Shown piece after piece: positions 30,214-36,251 of a stretch of DNA of 36,251 nt. Source of the DNA: Minwuia thermotolerans (GTDB lineage Bacteria > Pseudomonadota > Alphaproteobacteria > Minwuiales > Minwuiaceae); assembly GCA_021604565.1 (NCBI GenBank), contig BQJF01000043.1:1-36251 (forward strand), given 5' to 3'. Numbering within the stretch: the stretch's first letter is position 1; every line of letters starts with the position of its first letter. The notes beneath the pieces were generated by a model that made no database searches, was not told where the DNA came from, and was given only the letters and a program-made list of their open reading frames with translations. A program made the position numbers and the translations under genes.

Positions 30214-31971
30214 ATGTCTGCCGTTGATCCGATTACCCTGTCCGTCGTGCGTGGCGTGCTGGAGACCACGCAGCGCGAGATGACCCTGGCACTGGAGAAG
30301 ACGGCACGGTCCAGCGTCTTCAACCTGGCGCACGATTATTCCAACGCCCTGTTCAACCATGTGCCCGAGATGATCATGCAGGGCCAGGACATCCCGATCC
30401 ATCTGGGCAGCCTGATTCCGGCGATGAAATGCGTGGCAGGCTATTTCGGTGACGACATCCATCCCGGCGACGTGATCCTGCACAACGACCCTGCCTACAT
30501 GGGCAGCCACATGATCGACACCTGCATGTACAAGCCGGTGTTCTACAAGGACGAGCTGGTGTTCTGGACGGTCTGCAAGGGCCATCTGACCGATATCGGC
30601 GGTCCCGTTCCCGCAGGCTACAATCCGGACGCGACCGAGATCTATGCGGAGGGGCTGCGTATCCCCCCGGTGAAGATCTACGACAAGGGTGTGCGCCGCT
30701 ATGACGTGGTGAACCTGCTGCTGACCAACCTGCGCGCCCGCCGCGATCAGGAGGGCGACCTGAACGCCCAGCTTGGCGCCGTGCAGGTGGGGGAGCGCAA
30801 CCTGATCGCGCTGCTGGACAAGTACGGGCTGGACCAGGTCCGGGCCTGCATCGACGAACTGATGAACATGGCCGACCGCCAGATGCGGAAACTGATCGCC
30901 ACCGTCCCCGACGGCACCTATGTCGGCAAGTCGATGGTGGAGGATGCGGGCCACGGCTTCGGCGAACTGGAGATCACCGCGACCGTGACCGTCACGGGCG
31001 ACAACTGTCACGTCAAGATCGACAGTCCGCCGCAGATTCCCTACTTCATCAACTCCTACGAAGGCAATTCCTACTCCGGGGTCTACCTGGGCATCATGAT
31101 GTTCGCGCAGGTCCCGCCGCCCTACAACGAGGGGCTGTACCGCTGCGTCAGCGTCGACATGGGGCCAAAGGGTACCCTTTGCAACGCGCAGGAACCCGCG
31201 CCGCACATGAACTGCACCACCACGCCGATGGAAACGCTGACGGATGCCGTCCGGCTGGCGTTCGAGTCTGCGGCACCGGACAAAGTCTCTGCAGGGTGGG
31301 GCCACGCCAATGGCTGCAACATCGCGGGCTGGGACACCCGGCATGACGAGGAATATGTCTCGATGATCCTCGCCTCCATCATCTCCGGTGCGGGGGCGAC
31401 GCCGACCCAGGACGGCTGGCACGCCTGCGGCCCGGAATGCTGCTTCGGTGCCCTGACGTCGGGCGACATCGAATTGCTGGAATATTCCTATCCAATCATC
31501 ATCCACCAATACAGCCTGATGACCGACAGCGGTGGCGCGGGCAAGTACCGGGGGGGCTCCGGCACCTGCTGGGAGGTGGAACCGCTGGACAAGCCCATGG
31601 ACTTCATCACCTTCGGCGAGGGGCGGCACAATCCGGCGGCAGGCGCGGCGGGTGCGTTCTCCCGCATGGTGGAACCGAAGGTCGGGCGGATCGAGATCAG
31701 CCGTGGCGGCAAGGTCGAAACGATCAAGGAAAATGTCGTTGAGACCATCAATCCCGGCGAGCGCGCGGCCAATCGCAACCCCGGCGGGGGAGGCTATGGC
31801 GACGCCTACCAGCGCGACATCGATTCCGTCATCTGGGATGTCCGCAACGGTCTTGTCTCCATCGAGGGCGCGGAGCGGGACTATGGCGTCATCTTCACCG
31901 ATCCGGCAAAGCTGGTCGTGGACATGGACGCAACCACCGCGACACGAGGCGCAGCCGTCGCCGCCGAGTAA
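30214..31971 (+). CDS. Hydantoinase B / 5-oxoprolinase family subunit
   Basis: 585 aa, the HyuB-type subunit (DPITLSVVRGVLETTQREM start; LHNDPAYMGSHMIDTCMYKP; NSYEGNSYSGVYLG; GGAGKYRGGSG; NPGGGGYGD near the end), all typical of the family. HyuB pairs with HyuA in ATP-dependent opening of cyclic amides (5-oxoproline, N-methylhydantoin) or in carboxylation reactions such as acetophenone carboxylase. The substrate cannot be chosen from sequence. AGGAGGG lies about 10 nt before the ATG. HyuA follows on the same strand 53 bp later. Confidence 0.92.
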   Translation: MSAVDPITLSVVRGVLETTQREMTLALEKTARSSVFNLAHDYSNALFNHVPEMIMQGQDIPIHLGSLIPAMKCVAGYFGDDIHPGDVILHNDPAYMGSHMIDTCMYKPVFYKDELVFWTVCKGHLTDIGGPVPAGYNPDATEIYAEGLRIPPVKIYDKGVRRYDVVNLLLTNLRARRDQEGDLNAQLGAVQVGERNLIALLDKYGLDQVRACIDELMNMADRQMRKLIATVPDGTYVGKSMVEDAGHGFGELEITATVTVTGDNCHVKIDSPPQIPYFINSYEGNSYSGVYLGIMMFAQVPPPYNEGLYRCVSVDMGPKGTLCNAQEPAPHMNCTTTPMETLTDAVRLAFESAAPDKVSAGWGHANGCNIAGWDTRHDEEYVSMILASIISGAGATPTQDGWHACGPECCFGALTSGDIELLEYSYPIIIHQYSLMTDSGGAGKYRGGSGTCWEVEPLDKPMDFITFGEGRHNPAAGAAGAFSRMVEPKVGRIEISRGGKVETIKENVVETINPGERAANRNPGGGGYGDAYQRDIDSVIWDVRNGLVSIEGAERDYGVIFTDPAKLVVDMDATTATRGAAVAAE

Positions 31972-32024
31972 GCCCTGGCACACGACCGAAGCCCGACTGA
32001 CCAACCGCCCCGCGTGGAGGGACA

Positions 32025-34103
32025 ATGCGCACCAAATATCGTCTCGGCGTTGATGCCGGGGGTACGTTCACCGACTTCGTTCTGGCCGACAGGGATGGCA
32101 CCGTGCGCCTGTTCAAGGCGCTGTCCACCCCGCACGACCCGACAGAGGCGATCTCCAGCGGACTGAAGCAGATCTCGGAAGCTGTCGGCGAGACAGCGGA
32201 GGAAATCATCTCCCAGTGCGACCTCTGCATCAACGGCACCACGGTCGGGCTTAACGCACTGATCCAGCACAAGGGGGCGAAGACCGGACTGATCTGCACG
32301 AAGGGTCACGAGGACTCCATCGAGATCCGGCTGGGCCACAAGGAAGACGGCTACCGCTATGACGCCGACTACCCGCCCGCCCGCATGCTGGTGCCTCGCT
32401 ACCTGCGCCGTGGCGTTTCGGAACGGGTGGTCTCCGACGGGTCGGTCAAGACACCGCTGAACGAACAGGACGTGCGCGATGCCTGCGCGCTGTTCCTGCA
32501 GGAGGGGGTGGAGACGGTCGCCATCTCCTTCGTCTGGTCGGTGCTGCACCAGGACCATGAGCGCCGTGCCGCCGAGATCGTGCGGGAGATGATGCCGGAC
32601 GCGTTCCTGACCGTCGGTTCGGAACTCTATCCGCAGATCCGCGAATACACCCGTACCTCCACGGCCATCGCCAATGCCTATCTCGGCCCGACGCTGAAGC
32701 AGTATGTCAGCGGCATCGACGACTATTTCCGGGACCTGGGCGCGAAGTACCCGGTGCGCTATTTCCAGTCCAATGGCGGCCTCGCCATCGGCCAGGCCAT
32801 GTCCGACCGGTCGGTCTACGCCATCAATTCCGGCCCCGCCTCGGCCCCGCAGGCGGGCCTGTATGTCTGCAGCCCGTTCGGCCATGACAATGTCATCACC
32901 GTGGACATGGGCGGCACGTCCTTCGACATCACGCTGACCAGCGGCGGCAACACCAACATCAACAAGGACATCGACTTCCTGCGCTACCGAATCGGCGTGC
33001 CGATGATCCAGGTGGAGACCCTGGGCGCGGGTGGCGGTTCCATCGGCTGGATCGACGACCTGGGCCTGCTGCAGGTCGGGCCGCAGAGCGCCGGCTCCGA
33101 CCCCGGGCCCGCCTGCTACGGCAATGGCGGCGACCAGCCGACCGTGACGGATGCCAACCTGGTGCTGGGCTACGTCAACCCGGATGCACTGCTGGGCGGA
33201 CGGATGAAGCTGGACCGGGAGAAGTCGTTCGCGGCGGTGAAGGAAAAGATCGCCGAGCCGCTCGGCATCTCGGTCGAGCGCGCGGCGCACGGCATGTTCA
33301 CCATCGTCAACAACAACATGGTCAACGGCATCCGCCGCGTCTCCGTCGAGCGGGGCTACGACCCGCGCGACTTCGTGCTGGTGGCGGCAGGCGGCGCGGG
33401 CTCCGCGCACATCACCGCGCTGGCGACGGAGATGGGCATCAACACGGTGCTGGTGCCGAAGCTGGCCTCCGGCCTCTGCGCCTTCGGCCAGATCATCTCC
33501 GACGTGAAGTACAACTACATGGCCACCTGCCCGCTGCGGCTGGAGGGCGATGCTGCCTACGCCCAGATCAACGACACCTTCGCGGAGATCGAGGAAACCG
33601 GCGTCAAGCACCTGCTGGCCGACGGTTTCGAGAATGACCGCATCCTGATCCGTCGCCGCATCGACATGCGCTATGTCGGGCAGGTGCATGAATGCTCGGT
33701 GGATATCGAGAACTTCACCATCGATGCCGGGACCGTGGACCGGCTGCGCGACGCGTTCCATGCCAAGCATGAGCAGCTCTACACCTACTCCGAGCGGCAG
33801 ACCCCGATCGAGGTGGTGAACCTGGAAAGCACGCTCTATGGCCGCGTCGACCGCCCGGCCCTGCCGAAACTCGCGGCGGGAGAGGATGTCTCGTCGGCGA
33901 TCAAGTCACGCCGCCCGATGATCTTCAGCGCCGACGGGGCGGCGGTGGACGGGCCGGTCTATGACGGTTCGAAGCTCGGCACCGGGGCCGTGGTCGATGG
34001 CCCCGCGGTAATCGAGGAAGTCACGACCACCATCGTGATCGAACCTGACTGGCAGGCCTCGCTTCACGAGAGCGGCAGCTATATCCTGAAACGCAAGGAC
34101 TGA
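32025..34103 (+). CDS. Hydantoinase A / 5-oxoprolinase family subunit (ATP-binding)
   Basis: 692 aa, the HyuA-type subunit. The N-terminus has the actin-like ATP motif GVDAGGTFTDFVLADRDG, then NGTTVGLNALIQHKGAKTGL, FQSNGGLAIGQAM, the second phosphate motif VDMGGTSFDITL, ETLGAGGGSIGWID, SDPGPACYGNGG and a C-terminal beta domain ending ILKRKD. HyuA supplies ATP-driven activation of the substrate amide for the HyuAB complex. GTGGAGGGACA precedes the ATG. Between hyuB-like and pxpA, with 21 bp to pxpA, so cotranscription is likely. Confidence 0.93.
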   Translation: MRTKYRLGVDAGGTFTDFVLADRDGTVRLFKALSTPHDPTEAISSGLKQISEAVGETAEEIISQCDLCINGTTVGLNALIQHKGAKTGLICTKGHEDSIEIRLGHKEDGYRYDADYPPARMLVPRYLRRGVSERVVSDGSVKTPLNEQDVRDACALFLQEGVETVAISFVWSVLHQDHERRAAEIVREMMPDAFLTVGSELYPQIREYTRTSTAIANAYLGPTLKQYVSGIDDYFRDLGAKYPVRYFQSNGGLAIGQAMSDRSVYAINSGPASAPQAGLYVCSPFGHDNVITVDMGGTSFDITLTSGGNTNINKDIDFLRYRIGVPMIQVETLGAGGGSIGWIDDLGLLQVGPQSAGSDPGPACYGNGGDQPTVTDANLVLGYVNPDALLGGRMKLDREKSFAAVKEKIAEPLGISVERAAHGMFTIVNNNMVNGIRRVSVERGYDPRDFVLVAAGGAGSAHITALATEMGINTVLVPKLASGLCAFGQIISDVKYNYMATCPLRLEGDAAYAQINDTFAEIEETGVKHLLADGFENDRILIRRRIDMRYVGQVHECSVDIENFTIDAGTVDRLRDAFHAKHEQLYTYSERQTPIEVVNLESTLYGRVDRPALPKLAAGEDVSSAIKSRRPMIFSADGAAVDGPVYDGSKLGTGAVVDGPAVIEEVTTTIVIEPDWQASLHESGSYILKRKD

Positions 34104-34124
34104 ACCCCGGCAGAGGAGGGCATC

Positions 34125-34862
34125 ATGGCCGTCGAGATCAACTGCGACATGGGTGAGAGCTTCGGGCTCTACAAGATGGGTGACGACGAGGGGCTGATGC
34201 CCTTCATCACCGTGGCCAACGTGGCCTGCGGCTTCCATGGCTCCGACTACAACCACATGCGCACCACCGTGCAGCTGGCCAAGAAGCATGGTGTCCGTGT
34301 CGGCGCGCATCCGTCGCTGCCCGACCTGCAGGGCTTCGGTCGCCGCGAGATGAAGATGGACCGGGAGGAGATGGCCAACTGCCTGATCTACCAGATCGGT
34401 GCGCTGAAAGGCTTTCTCGAAGCCGAGGGCATGACCCTCAACCACATCAAGCCGCATGGCTCGCTCTACGGCATGGCCGCGAAGCAGGAGCATATCGCCC
34501 ACGCCGTCGCCGATGCGGCAGACGTGTTCAGGGTGCCGCTGTTCGGCATGATCGGCACGCTGCATGAGGAGATCTACCCGGCGCGGGGCCACGAGCTCGT
34601 CGCTGAGTACTATGCCGACCTGTTCTATGGCGACGTCGGCAACCTGATCGTCACCCGCGTGCATGACCCTGTGGACCCAGAGGATTCGGCGGCCCGCGCC
34701 GTCCGCGCGGTGACGGAGGGCAAGACGCTTTCCACCGGCGGTGTCGATGTGGCCGTGCGTGCCGACAGCATCTGCGTCCATTCCGATACGCCCAACGCCC
34801 AGGCGGTGGCGGAGGCGGTGAACGCCGCCATCCGCCCCTACATGGCCCAGGCGGCCGAGTAA
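34125..34862 (+). CDS. pxpA: 5-oxoprolinase subunit A, LamB/YcsF family
   Basis: 245 aa. Family pattern: INCDMGESFGLYKMGDDEGL, VANVACGFHGSDYNHMR, GVRVGAHPSLPDLQGFGRRE, HIKPHGSLYGMAAK and STGGVDVAVRADSICVHSD. PxpA works with PxpB and PxpC in prokaryotic ATP-dependent 5-oxoproline hydrolysis; those subunits are not in the window, though genes for biotin carrier and biotin carboxylase follow directly, as in many pxpA loci. AGAGGAGGG precedes the ATG. The combination with HyuAB in one run suggests a cyclic amide as substrate. Confidence 0.92.
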   Translation: MAVEINCDMGESFGLYKMGDDEGLMPFITVANVACGFHGSDYNHMRTTVQLAKKHGVRVGAHPSLPDLQGFGRREMKMDREEMANCLIYQIGALKGFLEAEGMTLNHIKPHGSLYGMAAKQEHIAHAVADAADVFRVPLFGMIGTLHEEIYPARGHELVAEYYADLFYGDVGNLIVTRVHDPVDPEDSAARAVRAVTEGKTLSTGGVDVAVRADSICVHSDTPNAQAVAEAVNAAIRPYMAQAAE

Positions 34863-34889
34863 CAGCATCAACCAGAGGAAATCCTGCCC

Positions 34890-35126
34890 ATGGCCGAACA
34901 GATCGTCTCCCCGCTTCCCGGCACCTTTTACCGCAAGCCTTCCCCGGACGAACCGAACTTCAAGGAAGAGGGCGACACGGTCGCCGTCGGTGACGTGATC
35001 GGCCTGGTGGAGGTGATGAAGACCTTCAACGAGGTGAAGGCCGACAAGGCCGGCACCATCGCCAGCTTCGTCGTCGACAACGAGGAAGCGGTGATGGCGG
35101 GCCAGCCGCTGGTCGAACTGGGCTGA
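34890..35126 (+). CDS. Minimal biotin carboxyl carrier protein
   Basis: 78-aa stand-alone biotinyl domain, with no Pro/Ala linker or N-terminal domain as in AccB. The biotin-accepting Lys is K44 in GLVEVMKTFNEVKADKAG; the usual EAMKM is EVMKTF here. The rest (IVSPLPGTFYRKPSPDEPNF, then AGQPLVELG) fits the lipoyl/biotinyl fold. It should carry carboxyl-biotin from the biotin carboxylase 10 bp downstream to an acceptor enzyme, presumably PxpB/C-type subunits beyond the window (inference). AGAGGAAA lies about 10 nt before the ATG. Confidence 0.92.
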   Translation: MAEQIVSPLPGTFYRKPSPDEPNFKEEGDTVAVGDVIGLVEVMKTFNEVKADKAGTIASFVVDNEEAVMAGQPLVELG

Positions 35127-35136
35127 TCGCGTACAC

Positions 35137-36251
35137 ATGGCCATCCGCAAGCTTCTGATCGCGAACCGCGGCGAGATCGCCGTCCGAATCATCCGCGCAG
35201 CGCAGGCGCTGGGCATCCGGACCGTGCAGGCGCACAGCATGGCCGATGCCGACTCGCTGGCCGTCAAGCTGGCGGACGAGGCCGTGAACATCGGCCCGCC
35301 GCACGCCGCCAAGTCCTACCTGAAGGTGGAGGCGGTGCTGGAGGCGGCAAAGGCGACAGGCGCCGACGCGGTGCATCCCGGCTACGGCTTCCTGTCGGAG
35401 AACGCGGCTTTCGCGCAGGCGGTGGAGGATGCGGGCCTGGTCTTTGTCGGGCCAACGCCGGAAACCATCTCGCGGCTGGGGGACAAGGCGGCTGCCCGCG
35501 CGGCGGCAGAAGCAGCAGGCGTGCCGACAGTGCCGGGCAGCGACGGGCTGATCGATTCCGTCGATGCAGCGCGGGAGGCGGCTGAACGCATCGGCTATCC
35601 AGTGATGATCAAGGCCTCCGCCGGCGGTGGCGGGCGCGGCATCAAGATCGCCGAGAACGCGGACGACCTGGCCAAACTGGTCTCCCAGGCCAGATCCGAG
35701 GCACAGGCTGCCTTCGGCGACGGCAGCCTCTACATGGAAAAGCTGGTCCGCAATGCGCGCCATATCGAGGTGCAGGTGCTGGGCGACGGCACGGATGCGG
35801 TGCATTGCTTCGAGCGTGAATGCTCCATGCAGCGTCGACGCCAGAAGGTCTGGGAGGAGGCACCGTCCGCCGCGCTGGACGAGGCCAAGCGCCAGGCCAT
35901 CTGCACCTCTGCCGTCGATCTGGCCCGCTCCGTCGGCTATCGCGGTGCCGGCACGCTGGAATATCTCTATGACGATGCCAGCGGCGAGTTCTACTTCATC
36001 GAGATGAACACCCGCATCCAGGTGGAACACCCGGTGACGGAGATGATCACCGGCATCGACCTGGTGCAGGAGATGATCCGCATCGCCGGGGGCGAGAAGC
36101 TGCGCCTGAAGCAGGACGACATCCGCCTGACCGGCCACGCCATCGAATGCCGCATCAATGCGGAGGACCCGTCGAACGGTTTCATGCCCGCACCGGGCAC
36201 GGTGGAGCGGCTGGTGGTGCCGGAGGCGGATCACGTCCGCTTCGATACCCT
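35137..36251 (+). CDS. Biotin carboxylase, cut by window end
   Basis: First 371 residues visible; a complete AccC-type subunit is about 450. N-terminal IRKLLIANRGEIAVRIIRAA, VHPGYGFLSENAAFA, the ATP-grasp glycine loop IKASAGGGGRGIKIAEN, HIEVQVLGDG, ECSMQRRRQKVWEEAPS, and the catalytic region EFYFIEMNTRIQVEHPVTEM followed by CRINAEDPSNGFMPAPG are all present. It carboxylates biotin on the carrier encoded just upstream, using ATP and bicarbonate. Its place after pxpA suggests a paralogue dedicated to this pathway rather than housekeeping acetyl-CoA carboxylase. No strong Shine-Dalgarno precedes the ATG, which is 10 nt after the carrier stop. Confidence 0.95.
   Translation, partial: MAIRKLLIANRGEIAVRIIRAAQALGIRTVQAHSMADADSLAVKLADEAVNIGPPHAAKSYLKVEAVLEAAKATGADAVHPGYGFLSENAAFAQAVEDAGLVFVGPTPETISRLGDKAAARAAAEAAGVPTVPGSDGLIDSVDAAREAAERIGYPVMIKASAGGGGRGIKIAENADDLAKLVSQARSEAQAAFGDGSLYMEKLVRNARHIEVQVLGDGTDAVHCFERECSMQRRRQKVWEEAPSAALDEAKRQAICTSAVDLARSVGYRGAGTLEYLYDDASGEFYFIEMNTRIQVEHPVTEMITGIDLVQEMIRIAGGEKLRLKQDDIRLTGHAIECRINAEDPSNGFMPAPGTVERLVVPEADHVRFDT

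Noticed and set aside
30196..33770. Long minus-strand open frames (609 and 629 codons) opposite the hydantoinase genes
   Set aside because: They mirror HyuB/HyuA codons in a very GC-rich region where stops are rare. Their translations are His/Gln/Arg/Val-rich with no family features, and the plus-strand products are clear full-length proteins.
33906..36234. Minus-strand open frames over hyuA, pxpA and the biotin carboxylase gene
   Set aside because: Antisense shadows; the plus strand encodes complete, well-spaced genes with ribosome-binding sites.

Overview
The window is GC-rich, almost fully coding chromosomal DNA, most likely from an alphaproteobacterium of the Rhodospirillales type. This assignment is inferred from gene content and order: the run ribD-ribE-ribB(A)-ribH-nusB-thiL, a DUF4169 mini-protein, a short DivK-like receiver behind a membrane hybrid kinase, an ExoD protein, and palindromic intergenic repeats. 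I see no tRNA, rRNA, CRISPR, insertion sequence or phage gene.

Layout. 1-364: two tandem 130-bp repeat units. 365-1123: a LuxR-type regulator with an altered ligand pocket. 1124-1475: a repeat-rich convergent gap. 1476-4121 (minus): thrS-infC, with infC probably starting at an AUA codon. 4191-6208 (minus): an AlsS-type acetolactate synthase and a DUF4169 gene. 6548-9823: a large AsmA protein preceded by two tiny overlapping ORFs. 10008-13500: a class II aldolase-like protein, an enoyl reductase-like MDR protein and an acyl-CoA dehydrogenase, separated by palindromic repeats. 13627-14244: ExoD. 14297-17776 (minus): a copper-resistance operon (Cys/His/Met-rich small protein, CopI-like cupredoxin, CopA, CopB). 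17822-18628 (minus): a TIGR03084-type protein. 18851-21512: hybrid histidine kinase and receiver. 21633-26649: riboflavin genes, nusB and thiL. 26741-27187: a FliL-like membrane protein.

27192-36251 is the most distinctive block. A glutamine-synthetase-like ligase (minus) faces an N-formylglutamate amidohydrolase-like gene and a cysteine hydrolase, followed by hydantoinase/oxoprolinase subunits B and A, pxpA, a minimal biotin carrier protein and a biotin carboxylase cut by the window end. The enzymes suggest opening of a cyclic amide (5-oxoproline, hydantoin or lactam) by ATP-driven and possibly biotin-dependent chemistry, feeding glutamate or a related amino acid. The substrate cannot be read from the sequence.

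Four copies of a long palindrome (about 35-bp arms, 14-16 nt loop) lie at 9907, 12232, 25565 and 28601. Their arms change together and the loop is partly conserved. A second intergenic element has an identical 48-nt core at 1339 and 12140.
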